In this document: positions 1-11,459 of the stretch, piece after piece
How positions within the stretch are numbered: the first letter of the stretch is position 1
How the letters are laid out: each line of letters begins with the position of its first letter
From: Anopheles merus
Taxonomy: Eukaryota; Arthropoda; Insecta; Diptera; Culicidae
Direction of reading: 5' to 3'
Assembly: GCF_017562075.2 (NCBI RefSeq)
Contig: NC_054084.1
Span: 46,718,697-46,782,696 of the forward strand
Length of the DNA: 64,000 nt
The notes under the pieces: model-generated
What the model was told of the DNA's origin: nothing
Seen by the model: only the letters and a program-made list of their open reading frames with translations
Databases searched by the model: none
Program-made: the position numbers and the translations under genes

Positions 1-1965
1 ACCGCCACCTACCTAGTCACCATAGGAAGTGGTCCCACGAACTTAATAACGATAATTAAAACTGCTTCTCGGATCACGAAAGTGGCACAGACAGGAAGGA
101 CAGGGAAACGCCAAAGGAGGAGCAACGGAAGGGGGGGGGGAGGGGGAAAGAAGCACTACAACTTTTCACATAACGGAAAATAATCAGATTTCGGTACTTT
201 TTCGTGCGGCACTAAGTGGGCGCTTATTTATAACGCCCTGAGAGTGAGCGGGACTCTTTCAACGCGATGAGTGTGAATCTTTTCACTATCTGGTGCACTT
301 CAGGTCGCACAGTTTTTCTCGATGAACCGAGGCGTGTATTTGCTGATGAAGGTAGGTCGTATTTTGTGCTATGAAATTGTTACCATTTGAGTAGCATAGT
401 TTGCCCAAGCAAGGAAACACCGAACACTATCAAGTGTAGCGATGAAAGGTTTTTGGTTCCATCGTGATGCGCCAAACAGTGAGAGCTTGTTGGGAAAAAA
501 TGCTGGATTCATTTGAGGCTACAGATCTTTAACGGATGATCTTCTAAGATAGTTCCTTTAAGTTAGTTTATCTGTTTGTTTACCAACATTTATTACATCG
601 ATGGAAATGGAAACTTCACTTCAAAGCAAATAATGTACCATCAGCGGTAACCGTATCTAACAAAAGTTTTTATTACCGCAAACCCTCATCCACCACTCCA
701 GCCCAAAGTTGGGAAGGTGTGATATGAGTAATGTTGCATAATTTATCGAGCATGAATTTTACAGTGCGCCCCGATTGTTGAGGTCTGACTCAGTAAAACC
801 ACTGCAATATCATTCTCATCAACCATTAGCCCCGAGAAGGTAATTGCATTAAATCGCAGTGTTATTAATTTATTCATGTCATTTATTTCAATCGCTACGC
901 TTCCCGCCCGGGACGGGAGGCGCGCTGATGGCATGGGGATCGATGAATATGTTTGCAAACATTCCTGGCGCAAAGCAACCGATGTAGACCAAACATTTGC
1001 ATAGTGGATTTTGTTATTTTATACATGCTACGATATTTTCTCTCCGACTTCCTCTCTTTCTCTCGATGCTTCGACTATTGTCACACACCACTCATTACTC
1101 GGCAGCTTATGGTGTTTGGTGGCATACGAACAAAAAAAAAAAGAAACAAACGCGCACATAAAAGTTGCTTCAAGCGAAACTAACACGGTAAGCCCGGCTG
1201 CAAATTACCCGAACTGCCCAGTTTGTAGCGTAAATAAAGTTCACGCTCTGACAAAATTAAGCATCGTAATAGATGCAAATGAAATCAAGTTCGGCACAAG
1301 CTCCCAGAGGCCGTGGTGGTAGCGCGCAATTCGCGTGCAAATGAAATAAAACAAAAACAAAAATGCATCTGGCTAGTCGATTAATCAAAATTTAATTTGC
1401 AAACCCCTCCCCACAAACAAGCGCAACACATGTATGCAAGAGCATGTGCCTCGATGAGGTTTATAAGGAGGGAGGAGGAGGATAGGCGTGAAAAAAGCGC
1501 CTATCTGCCCGAAACTACACGGCACAGTTCTGAATAATTGACACGTTCTGTCGTGTTCTTGTGTGGGGATTTTTCCTCGCGCTATAGCGGCATTCGTGCA
1601 CCATGGTTGGTTAAGCATATGACGGGATATGGCTAGCTTTATTGGCAGTGGTGAGATATTTCAGTTTGAGTGTATCGCCTGAAGGAAAAGCTTAAAGTGC
1701 AATTGGTTCGGACGTTGGAACAAAAAAATCACTTTAAATTCAAATAATTAATCCTGGAATTATTTTATGGTTTTTAATAATGATGAATTTCTTTAGTTGA
1801 TGAATTCGTAATGATGATGAGTGACAATTCATTCAAAATAGAAGCGAAGTCGGAAATAGAAGCTGTTTTTTATCTGAGAGAACACCCAAGAGATCATATT
1901 AATTTGGCTCAAAGTCTCTGTAAAAATAAAGAAAAAAATCATATTAATTTCACACCGACACATTA
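1..1965. other. Non-coding, no gene seen
   Basis: This stretch has no reading frame with family character on either strand. It holds a G-rich homopolymer run near 131 to 146 and otherwise ordinary mixed-composition DNA. A regulatory role cannot be judged from the sequence. Confidence 0.5.
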
Positions 1966-2541
1966 AAGTCGTTGCCGCTAAATTTTGACTTTAACTCACC
2001 TATTTTTGTCTTGAAGGCATCAATTTTTGACAACGTGTAACGATTTTTGCCTCGAAGGCATCAATTTTTGACAGTGCGCATAAATTTTTGCCTCGAGGGC
2101 ATCAGTTTTTGACTGTAAGTCAATCGCTTTATTTACAAAATTTTACGTAATTTCCGAAACTGTGTGTTCTGAAATGATTGAAATTAAGTTAAGTAGTGAA
2201 TGATTTTATTGACAGAATTTAAAATACAACAATTGTTTTGCCAATTTTTGAAGTTTGAATGGAGTTAAAAAAATGGCATGTATTTTCAGCTGTAAATAGA
2301 ATTTCTAAAATTTCATTATTTTTTCTCAAGAAACAATCAATTAACACAGTTTTTGTATTTTTTACGAGACGTGGAATAACAACTGTTACAAATCTGCTTA
2401 AATACCTTGTGAAATTGTCATGATTCCTACAAGAGTAAAACATTGATGACTTACAGACAAAAATAGGTACGTTAGAGTCAAAAATTGATGCGCAGTGTCA
2501 AAAATTAATGCCTTAGAGCCAAAATTAGGTGGCAACGACTG
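1966..2541. mobile_element. TA-flanked MITE, 576 bp
   Basis: The ends are inverted: AGTCGTTGCCGCTAAATTTTG at the left answers CAAAATTAGGTGGCAACGACT at the right, and TA dinucleotides flank both ends. Inside lie about three imperfect tandem copies of a 45-bp unit carrying GGCATCAATTTTTGACA (2012 to 2115), with an inverted counterpart near 2480 to 2520. There is no transposase. Terminal repeats plus a TA duplication fit a non-autonomous Tc1/mariner-type element. The first base of the left end appears mutated. Confidence 0.65.
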
Positions 2542-2973
2542 TATTTACACGGACTAGCACACTGCGAGCTTCATCCGTACTAATGTTTCGCATGTATGCT
2601 TATACATTTGCAAGGTAAGTTATTTTACCGCAAATTATGTGCTGTCTTAACACTAGAACCGCCGATGGGACTTTTTTGTCCCATTGCACTCGAAAAAGGT
2701 GTGTTATTCCGCTTGCCGCCGTGACAAACCATTGAAGTTTTCTGACTTTGATTTATTTTGAACGATCTTTTGAATGCGCTCATAAAAAATTGTATCCCAT
2801 ATGGCTCTTTAAAAAATCATTTCCATCCTAGAACCGCCATATGGGACATTTTTGTCCCATAGGCAAAATACGTAGTGGTGGCTGATATATCTGCTGTCAA
2901 CGAGTGTCGGATGTGCTTCTGCAAGTTTGGCAGCACTGGGTAGAAAGAATGCGTAGACAGTACTCCGTGAAAA

Positions 2974-3174
2974 GTGCTAGTAGAAGATAGCTTGTTCATT
3001 CATTTCTTTAATATTCTGGATTTGGCGGGAATCAATGCTTGGGTTTTGTGCAAAGAACTTACAACAGAAAAGATATCTAGACGCGATTTTCTTTTCAAGC
3101 TAGGCAAAGAACTTGAAATAATTAATTTAGGTGTTCCTTTTATTTTCGAAAAAAGCCTTGTCCTCTTCTTTTGA
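2974..3174 (+). pseudogene. piggyBac transposase C-terminal fragment
   Basis: The reading frame gives about 60 residues that include FFNILDLAGINAWVL and RRDFLFKLGKEL. This arrangement (FFN-D-A-INA, then a basic RRDFL helix) is the conserved C-terminal end of the piggyBac DDE_Tnp_1_7 transposase domain. The catalytic aspartates upstream are absent, so only the end of the gene survives, between piggyBac-type termini. Weaker similarity may continue in another frame to about 3250. It is a dead remnant. The assignment rests on motif recognition, not on a database search. Confidence 0.65.
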
Positions 3175-3569
3175 CCATTTAGAGCTGTTTTGACATCGAA
3201 TTTTTGTAATGTTTCTAAATCGAGCCATAGACGTTTTCCTATACCCAAACCACTTGGAACATTAGACTTGTTTCATTATCATAAAAACGCTACTTATCAG
3301 TTGATTGTTTAAATAATTTATAGCTATAAGCCTAGATATACTGCCGTTCAACCCTCTAAGTAATAATTAGCTGTAATAAAATTATCATAAGGAGTTTATC
3401 ACTAGAAGTTCTGTAATGTTATATTATTCTACAGAAAACTTTGATTTGATATCTTTGGTATGCGAATCATATGATCACAATTCAATTTTTTCATTGATTT
3501 ATTGGCTAATAAAGCTTCATTATACCTAATAATAATATTTATTAATTATCTTTCCACAAGAAACCCTTA

Positions 3570-3733
3570 CCCGGCGCTCTAGCACCAATCGAACACGACA
3601 TCGAACATGAAAAATGTATGGGATTTGACATGTTTGTCTTGTTTGTTTGTTTGTGTCTGACAATGCACCTCCATATGAATATATGGGTTTGTTCGAGTCG
3701 GATGTCGTGTTCGATTGGTGCCAGAGCGCAGCC
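3570..3733. mobile_element. Palindromic MITE with TTA duplication
   Basis: This 164-bp element is nested inside the piggyBac remnant. Its arms, GGCGCTCTAGCACCAATCG at the left and CGATTGGTGCCAGAGCGC at the right, pair along with the adjoining ACACGACAT/ATGTCGTGT. TTA lies directly outside both ends (3567-3569 and 3734-3736). A 3-bp TTA/TAA duplication is typical of PIF/Harbinger-type elements. Confidence 0.65.
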
Positions 3734-3840
3734 TTAGGTAATAATAAACATGTCTAAATATGCACACATAATTAATGAGACAAAATTGTCCCATCTGGCG
3801 ATTCTAGAGAGGTTCAAAAGCCCGGCGGTTGTAATGTTAA

Positions 3841-4346
3841 AGAACGGATTAATTAAATTAAATGTTAGAAAGATTGGGAAAATTAGAGAAACCGTGATTT
3901 AGAGGCCGCTTAAACTGAGAACCGCAAAACTAGATAACCCCTAAATTCATTATAACTGAATGCATTCAGTACTATTGCATACCTTTAGGCGCTTATGTAT
4001 TTTTCATCGGGAAATGTATTGTAGGGTATAGGAAGGTTATATGTTCAGTCAATGTACCATAATGCGAAAAATTGAATTTAGTACTACGTTTTATTATAAT
4101 TATTATTTTTTGGTCGATCTTCAACAAGCCATATGGCCTAATTAAGATGAGTAACAGTACAAAAAAACATATCAAAATCATGATTCGATGTTTCTTGAAG
4201 CACTGAGATGAAATGTTAAATTTGAAGCAATCCGAAACAGTGTTGAATACAACCGACATGCGGAACATAAGGTCAGACCGACCAACGCTGGAGCGAGGCC
4301 GAACGACCCGTAGAGTCTCTCTAGACCTAAGTGGTCAGGATGGTGC
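3841..4346. other. Non-coding spacer
   Basis: AT-rich DNA between the piggyBac remnant and the hAT-like element. I see no gene, repeat or RNA in it. Confidence 0.45.
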
Positions 4347-4509
4347 GTAGATATTAGTGATGGGTAAATACGATTTTTTACCGGAGTCGGATCGATCCGA
4401 CTCCGGTACCCCTCGGAGTCGGACTCGGAGTTACTCCGGACTGTTTTAACGGGGGGGGGGGGGGGGTGTTGAGGGGGTGCGCACGAGCAAACCTCCGGAC
4501 TCATCGACT

Positions 4510-4612
4510 CCGAGTCCGGATCAGTCACTCCAGATCACTCCGGATTACTCCGGATCACTCCGGATCACTCCGGATTACTCCGGATCACACCGGATCACTC
4601 CGGATCAGTCTA
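4510..4612. repeat. Tandem CTCCGGATCA-type array, left arm
   Basis: About ten imperfect copies of a 10-bp unit (consensus CACTCCGGAT) run head to tail inside the hAT-like element. The array is the reverse complement of the one at 4,806 to 5,040, so the two arms could pair in single-stranded DNA or RNA. Confidence 0.8.
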
Positions 4613-4805
4613 GATGACATGTGTAGCCGCGTAATTTTTTTGTCTCTTTAGCTTGTCCTTGCCTTTAGATCCTGATGAGTGAAGCATGCATACTTTTTGG
4701 GTACGTTCGCGGTATAAGCTCTGTCCCTCTCATGTTAATGGTGAAGATAGAATCGTATGCCATCGGCTGTGCATTCGGGCGTGGGCAGGCCCGTGGACGC
4801 CGTCT

Positions 4806-5040
4806 GTTCGCAGACATTCAGACTCATTCGGACTGATCCGGACTGATCCGAAGTGATTCAGAGTGACCCGGACTCATTCGGACTGATCCAAACTGATCCG
4901 GACTGATCCGGACTCATTTCAACTGATCCGGAGTAATCCAGATTGATCCGGAGTGATCTGGAGTGATCCGGAGTGATCCGGAGTGATCCGGAGTGATCCG
5001 GACTGATCCGGAGTTTATTCCGGTTGTGATCCGGAGTCGG
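4806..5040. repeat. Tandem GATCCGGAGT-type array, right arm
   Basis: Roughly twenty imperfect copies of a 10-bp unit of the form GATCCGGAGT or GATCCGGACT. It is the inverted partner of the left array and fills most of the right half of the hAT-like element. Confidence 0.8.
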
Positions 5041-5112
5041 AGTCATATTTTGCGCACCGGAGTCGGAGTTGATCCATGACTCCGCTCCGGATTACCCATC
5101 ACTAGTAGATAT

Positions 5113-6065
5113 CAATGCGGTGCAACAAAGGCGCTGAGTCGATAGAGCCATTTAGCAAACCAGTGATGAAAGAGCACTGTGCATTGCGTCTTCTAACCGA
5201 AAGAGGCTCAAAGGTTTTCTTGAATGTTTATGTTTTCGGTAATCAAAATAATCAAGTTCATTTTTTATTTTTGCAATCCATAAAGTCGGTTCCTGGAATG
5301 TCTATCGATGAATGAATACTGAAAACTATCAAATTTACAATTAAACGAATAAACTTATTCGCATAAATCCCCACTCATTCGCAAAAGCTTGGATGCGTTT
5401 TCTCAGTACGTGTTTTTCCAACCAGTACCCAAATTTAACACAAATACGAGAGCCAATCATAAGTTTGTTTCGTTTCGGGAAATTTTGTTTTCTGCTCATC
5501 TTCAATGAATCATTTTTCTATATTTCATGTGAACTTTTATAGAAGTTTTTATTTTATTTATTTCATTGAAAATTACGGCCCGGCCATATTGTCAAACTTA
5601 CATAGAAGTAAAAGTGAAAAATGGCTTGCGGGTTACCTATTATCTAAAAGATAATGCTGTACTTAGGGCCTACATAGCCAAGCGAACACATTTTAATATC
5701 TATCAATCTGCAAATTACTAAAGTTTAATGTTAAAGCCCTGAATCCCTTTTGCTTTATACCTTATGTTCTATACTACGATGTTGATTTATTATTTTTTTC
5801 AGTTGTCAGGTAATTTGAATAATACTTTACAAGATCTTTTGAAAAATAGCAAATTTTTCATAATTACAAATAGTGTAATTAAAAGTTAACCCGGTACTGT
5901 TATACATGTTAAACTACTCTTTTATCTCAATTTGGGTTTTGTATGATTGATGTATTTGTTCATAAATTGTATAAAGCTTTAAAATTGTAAATCAATCAAA
6001 TTCAATAAGTTATTCGAATTTTGTTTTTGTTGTCCTAGCTGGTCGAGAAAAAAAAAGAATTGTAG
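5113..6065. other. Non-coding, no gene seen
   Basis: AT-rich intergenic sequence without a credible reading frame, repeat or RNA gene. Confidence 0.45.
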
Positions 6066-6067
6066 TA

Positions 6068-6414
6068 CAGTCTGCTCCCGAGTTACGCGGTTTCTGCGTT
6101 CCCGACGAATCCGCGTAACTCGAATATCCGCGTAAGTCGAATTTCACGTTTTTTGACTAAAATACTATTGATCACTCGGAGTTTTTGATCTAATTTAGTA
6201 CTTTGATACACTTTATCATTTACTTGATATGATTTGCGCAGAAAATTCTAATATTTTTTTGGCTTTTAAGCGGTTTCAATATGTTAGCAAAAATGCAATT
6301 TATGCCGAACTTGAAGCAAATTGTACTGATTTGACAATTAATCTGTCAAATTTAGAAAACCGCGTATCTCCGAATCCGCGTAAGTCGAGAACCGTGTAAC
6401 TCGGGAACAGACTG
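6068..6414. mobile_element. TA-flanked MITE of the CGCGTA family
   Basis: A 347-bp element begins CAGTCTGCTCCCGAGTTAC and ends with its near-perfect inverse, with TA at each border (6066-6067, 6415-6416). The subterminal parts carry repeated CGCGTAACTCG and CGCGTAAGTCG motifs. The interior AGCAAATTGTACTGATTTGA is shared with the elements at 9,320, 26,892, 30,952, 51,132 and 55,740, making one family. There is no coding capacity; it is likely a Tc1/mariner or pogo derivative. Confidence 0.8.
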
Positions 6415-6416
6415 TA

Positions 6417-6963
6417 TTTTACTTTTTCATGGAATTTTATAGCTTCACAAAAATGTTTCAACCTATTACCTATAGCGCCGTTTATTGGGGCTCATTGGGA
6501 CTTGACGTTGTCCGGATACTCAAATAAAACGTATAATGAGTCAAAGTATATATTTTAGCACAAATTCCTTCATTTTTATGGGAAATTTATAATATGTTTT
6601 GGTAAAACTTTGCCAGTTTTTCATAACATCATGTGTTTCCGTGGAGAATATTTGAAATGTGCCATGCATTATAGTGTTTTTTGTTATGACGAAGTGCTCT
6701 GAAAACCGTTTTGTTAATGTCCTCCTGCGCACGCAATGTCACCTTTGTATTGAACTGTCATTTCTAAACAGCACAAATAAACGGGCAACCGGATAAAAGG
6801 TACCCGTATTAACGGCGCTCCACTGTTATTGTATCACTGTTTAATATGCTATAATCTGTATCTAGACGTTTGATTCTAGAGATGAACCCTTCGAACGAAC
6901 ATCCAATGTTAAATAAACAACGCAGCGAGATAAATACAACATACAGGGTTTTCGTTGATATTA
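6417..6963. other. Non-coding spacer
   Basis: No gene seen. A stray copy of the terminal motif CAGGGTTTTCG (about 6951 to 6960) lies just outside the next MITE. Confidence 0.4.
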
Positions 6964-7243
6964 CAGGGTTTTCGATGATATTATTAACATGTTCAGCGAG
7001 TTGTTGGTTCGTTCGGGCATATAATTGACTCTTTCAGTGAGATATTAAACTGTTTACCTTTACCTTCTGATGGGAAAGATCCAAGCTGCAGTCCAAGGGT
7101 TACTAAAGTGACAGCTCTATAGTATCGCCGAACATGTCAACGCCTGTTTCCGAACAATTCAATATCCTGCTGAAAGAGTCAATTATATGCCCGAACGAAT
7201 CAACAACTCGCTGAACATGTCAATAATATCATCGAAAACCATG
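6964..7243. mobile_element. TA-flanked long-armed MITE, 280 bp
   Basis: Long inverted arms of about 85 bp: CAGGGTTTTCGATGATATTA at the left is answered by TAATATCATCGAAAACCATG at the right, and the arms continue through GAACATGT, GAGTTGTT and GAGTCAATTATATGCCCGAACGA motifs. TA flanks both ends. Its CAGGGTTT ends resemble those of the element at 58,198. Confidence 0.75.
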
Positions 7244-7245
7244 TA

Positions 7246-9319
7246 AGATTTTTTTTTATTGATTTTTATAGAGACTTTGGGCCTTTTGGCTTCATTTCAA
7301 CATAAGAATCATCCTAACAGATGATCGGCTCAGTTTCGGTTCATTCATAAAGGTGATCCGGATCAATCATTCAGTCGTGCGTTTTCTGCTAAACCTGATA
7401 TTTAATGCCAAAGAGAAAGAGAACATCTTTTACAGGGCTCTACCAAGGTTTTTTTGGTTGTTTCCCATTTTTCTTATTGAATGCTACGCGTAGTTTTTGG
7501 TTCGTTTCCACTATTTATTGGGCGTTACTCATATTTTTTTAGGGTGAATTGATCCTATAGGTATTGATGTCCTAAAGGATGGTACCAAAATTATGAGAAA
7601 ACTATACAAAAATATATGGGAACCCTGTATCCAGGGCTGTTCGTTCTTTAGAGTCTGGCTGAGACGAAGCACGAGATGAAAAGATGCAGTACGTGTTAAC
7701 GAGCGAACGAATGAGAGAGCTAGTTATATTTTCATCGTCATTGTCGAGTAGACAATACGCTAAACATATAGCTAAAGCTGCATCTACATGATTGGTGTAA
7801 ACAAGACAATGTGTCAAATTTTGTATGGAATTGACGCCTCGCACGCAGATATCTCCGTAGATTGTGAACAAATATGCTTTTCGTGTATACACGGCTTAAA
7901 AGACATGGGTGGTTGAATTCAAATAGTGAGTCGGATCGGAGCGGTGTGACCAGTCATGCTTTCTCGTTTTGGTATAAAGAATCAAATACGTAAAAGATAT
8001 GTCTGTTCTGCTATCTGAAGAGAGAAGAATGCTGATCCGAAAATGATACCTGCTCACTTGCTCATTTGGCGCATTCGATCATTCGCCTCGGTTTGTTTCA
8101 GAGAAGCCACGATCCAGATCTTTCTAAAACTGATGCATGATACCTGTTCACTTGCTCATTTGGCGTATTCGATCATTCGCCTCTGTTTCTTTCTGGGGAG
8201 CGAATATCTGGATGTTTAAAAAACTGAGGCATGTTTCACTCGCTCAATGTACTGATCCGGATCATTTGAATGAATCCGGATCTGATCTTACATCACTAGT
8301 CTACATCATTCGGATTTCGAGGTTATCGAGTTCAGTGTTTGAAATGGCATTGCGGGGGTCTGTATCGTTTGGATTCTAGGCATTTCATTGGATCCATCGA
8401 TCAGAAGTGGTCCGAGTCAAGGTTTAGTGGTCCAAATGACATTGCGAAGGTCAGTATTGTTTTGTTCTCTGGCATTTGTCCCATGTAGTCCTTTCCAATT
8501 CCATCAGTGGGCCGAGTGACATGGCGGGGGGTCTGTATCGGTCCAGTTTTTAGTATGATATTTCATACCGTCAAACTCTTTCAAATTTAGTTATCGTAAC
8601 ATGAAAGATAATTTCCTGTATTGTAACAATGCACGACCATAGTTATCTCCATTTTAAAATTGGAACAAATATTTTAAAAAACACCTGTTGTTGTTTTTGT
8701 TTGTACGAGTACAACGATTTTCTTGTTTTTAAGGGAATCCGTTATCAATTTGTCTGACTTGGCATTACTTGTTCGTAAAGCATTGTATATAGTGAATATA
8801 CGTTAGCCTCTATAATTTTTCAGCCGTAAAGGGTTTTTTACCATCCCCGAAATATCCCCAATAATTTTTCAGCATGGAAGGAATGGTTCATCAAGAAGCG
8901 ATATTGCTCTCCCCTTTTTGTTTTGAACTTTTAAAACATCGATTATTTTGTTTATAAAATTTCACAATGCTATAATTTCGGTGCAAAAAATATGTATTTT
9001 CCAGGCCCGCAGCTTTCAATGTTTTAGTACATTTGGCCCTCTACCACAAAAGTTTGCCGGCCGCTGGTTTATGTTGTTATTGTTAATTAATTTCATGCTA
9101 AAGTTCCTCCAAATGCTCATACGGAGTTAAAAATACATGAAATTATTATGTTTTGTCTATTTATGTTATGTTTTCCTTGCACAAATAATTATTTAAAATA
9201 CAGATGTAACCTGAACAAAAATTCTAAAATACTAAAATACAGATTAAAAAAACAGATGACAACAAACAGTCAAACACTTTTATAAGTAGCTGAATATTTC
9301 CCCCATTCGTAGATAAATA
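7246..9319. other. Intergenic with decayed repeats
   Basis: No gene. CCGGATC-rich pieces near 7,345, 7,930 and 8,250 to 8,298 and a TAGTGA...TCACTA pair (7,935 and 8,298) suggest another decayed hAT-like insertion, without a matching target duplication. Three imperfect copies of a phrase like CATTGCGGGGGTCTGTATCG recur at about 8,345, 8,440 and 8,520. Confidence 0.4.
8045..8232. repeat. Two-copy tandem repeat, about 93 bp
   Basis: GATACCTGCTCACTTGCTCA begins at 8045 and recurs with one change at 8139. The copies stay alignable through CATTCGATCATTCGCCTC to GCATG. Copies differ at roughly a fifth of positions in the second half, so the duplication is old. Confidence 0.65.
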
Positions 9320-9480
9320 CAGATGGCCTCCAAGATACGCGAAACCTAATATACCCGGAACTGGAAATAAAAGATTGTCTAAATTTGACAATTCGTTGAG
9401 CAAATTGTACTGATTTGATACATCAATTGTCTAATGCAAAATAGATTTCCTTTTGATTGAATTTAATTGAATAAAAACCA
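9320..9480. mobile_element. Truncated MITE of the CGCGTA family
   Basis: CAGATGGCCTCCAAGATACGCG, then CTAAATTTGACA and AGCAAATTGTACTGATTTGA, matches the left half of the full-length element at 26,892. The right terminus is missing or unrecognisable. Confidence 0.5.
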
Positions 9481-9516
9481 ACAATCAACAAAACATGTGT
9501 AGTGAAAATTATATAA

Positions 9517-10047
9517 CCCGTCAAACATTGCGAGGGTTGCGAGTAGTATCATCTGCTCCAAACATTATGATAATTTAAGTAATCTTTGTTTTTTATTCAT
9601 TTTTTTTTTGCTGCTTTATTTGTCGAATAGATCACTATTTCAATTGCTGTGGGTTTTTTTAAATAAAATGTTAAAATTCAGGTGTTTAGTATGCTACAAT
9701 TTGCACCGTTATATGCTCTCGCGGTGCTATAATTATAACCTTTATTATATTCTATTTTATTTTGCAAAAATTCACAAAAATTTATAAAGCGATCTTTTCG
9801 ACAAATAACACCGCAATAAAAATAATTAATGAATTAAAAAACAAAGATTATTAAAACTAACCTAAGATTTCGAGCAGATGATACCACACCCAACCCTCGC
9901 AATGTTTGGCGAGTAACTGCTAAAACTAGGGGCGAAAAAACTGCCAAGGCTCGTAAGCTCTTTAATGCGAGGGCTCTGGGGCTGTGAACTTCTATGGCGT
10001 GCGAGCCCTCGCACGCCTTCGCAAATCGCTGTTAATTGCATGGCGGG
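9517..10047. mobile_element. MITE-like repeat, copy 1
   Basis: Begins CCCGTCAAACATTGCGAGGG and ends GGCGGG. It contains an inner inverted repeat (GAGCAGATGATAC near 9,875 answers GTATCATCTGCTC near 9,545) and the phrase GCGAGGGCTCTGGGGC. A second, shorter copy in the same orientation follows at 10,203. No clear target duplication, so class is undetermined. Confidence 0.55.
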
Positions 10048-10202
10048 AAAATAATTCATGAAAATTAATTATACATTAACTCTATTTTGGCAGAACATCG
10101 TGAAATTTGACTTACACGATTTCTTCACAGTCCGCATTATTAGCGTATTTTCCGAACAACCTGTAGTTCATTCGAAATTAGTGTTAAAAGCCGAGCGGCT
10201 TT

Positions 10203-10563
10203 CCCGTCAAACATTGCGAGGGTTGCGAGTAGCATCATCTGCTCGAAATCTAATGTTTTTAAAAATAATCTTTTCGTTTCATTCATAAATTATTATGTTT
10301 GCGGTTTTATTCGTCAAAAATATCATTATTTAAACTATTGTGGATTTTTGTAAAATAAAATGTCAAAATGCAAATGTTTAGTATGCTACAATTTGCACTG
10401 TTATATCTGCTCTCGAGGTGCTATAATTATAACTGCTAAAACTAGGGGTGAAAGAACTACCAAGGCTCGCAAGCTCTTTAATGCGAGGGCTCTGGGGCAG
10501 TGAACTTGTATGGCGTGCGAGCCCTCGCTCGTCCTCGAAAAACGCTGTCATTTGCAAGGCGGG
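10203..10563. mobile_element. MITE-like repeat, copy 2
   Basis: It shares with copy 1 the start CCCGTCAAACATTGCGAGGG, the middle TTTAGTATGCTACAATTTGC and the GC-rich 3' block GCGAGGGCTCTGGGGC. It lacks about 170 bp that copy 1 has, including the inner inverted arm. Confidence 0.55.
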
Positions 10564-11459
10564 TTAGCATGGTACCGACATATTTGAAGAAATTGTATTT
10601 TATTTTTAAACTCATTTTGATTAGCCTTAAAGAACTTAGTCTTTTTAGTCATGTTATGCTAATATAATACGTGCTATCGATACAAACATAAATGTTAACG
10701 GTAATATAATAAATGGATAAAATAGAACTTTCTAGATATGCCTATCATTTATTGACCATTTTGGATTGAGTTAGTGTTATAAATTTTTACATAATTATAA
10801 CAGCAATTAACGTTTACTTGGATTAAATGTGTTTTAATCCAATTCATTTTATTAAATAATACCAAATAATTCAATGTTTCGTCGAGGTGACCAAGTCATT
10901 CCTTTCTTTCATTATAATTTTTGATTTTTTATTCTTTGTCTAAACTTTGTAACCACTATCACTAACATTTTTATTGCTGTAAAACATAGTTTGTGAATGA
11001 ATTGTGTTTGAAAATTTAAAACAAATGAACCACCTATTGAACTCGTCGATCATATCGGCAACATTTAACACACGGCATTAAGCTACGCCTGGTTCTGACG
11101 TCACTGCCCGATCAAAAGCGCCGATCAGTACACGAACGATCACGATCACATCATGCACGAACGATCACACCTCCCAAGTAGCAACCGAAGCTTTTTTCTC
11201 CCAGTTTCAACCCCCTCATGTCCACAAACTGCCTTCGCTTACTATTCCTATCCCGTTTCTACATTCCACAACGTTTGTTGCGTTCTCACTCATCAGGGTG
11301 TTAGTCAATTCTCTCTTGCCACACGAAGAGAATTCTCCTGCACACTTCGTGTGTTTGATTCTACCCATCCCTGTTGAACACACGTCATTTTCTTCCATCG
11401 CACTCATCAGGGTGTTTGCTCTTTTCCATCCAAGCCAAAGAGCGACTTCAGTGTGCTCT
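10564..11459. other. AT-rich intergenic, then mixed
   Basis: No gene. The phrase CACTCATCAGGGTGTT occurs twice (about 11,287 and 11,401) just ahead of the putative spliced locus. Confidence 0.4.

Larger units (their letters stand above)
2651..3836. mobile_element. piggyBac-like element, degenerate, TTAA-flanked
   Basis: The element is bracketed by TTAA at 2647-2650 and 3837-3840, the target site of piggyBac transposases. Terminal inverted repeats CACTAGAACCGCC and GGCGGTTGTAATG match at most positions. A second copy of the left-end motif with TGGGACATTTTTGTCCCAT follows at about 2828, and a related inverted motif lies near 3780. A short transposase remnant lies inside, and another palindromic MITE is nested at 3570. 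The element has lost most of its gene and cannot be autonomous. Confidence 0.75.
4355..5104. mobile_element. hAT-like MITE with 8-bp target duplication
   Basis: Ends TAGTGATGGGTAA and TTACCCATCACTA are perfect inverted repeats, and the 8-bp sequence GTAGATAT flanks the element on both sides (4347-4354 and 5105-5112). An 8-bp duplication and TAGTG-type ends are diagnostic of hAT elements. There is no transposase. The interior is built from decamer-like tandem repeats based on CTCCGGATCA, left and right arrays in opposite orientation, plus a poly-G run at about 4450 to 4466. A one-ended relative sits at 23,499. Confidence 0.85.

Noticed and set aside
4510..5040. Regular repeats resembling a CRISPR array
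   Set aside because: They are contiguous 10-bp tandem units without spacers, inside a hAT-like element of an animal genome.
7928..8298. Second hAT-like element with TAGTGA/TCACTA ends
   Set aside because: No matching 8-bp target duplication and weak terminal match; kept only as a remark on the region.
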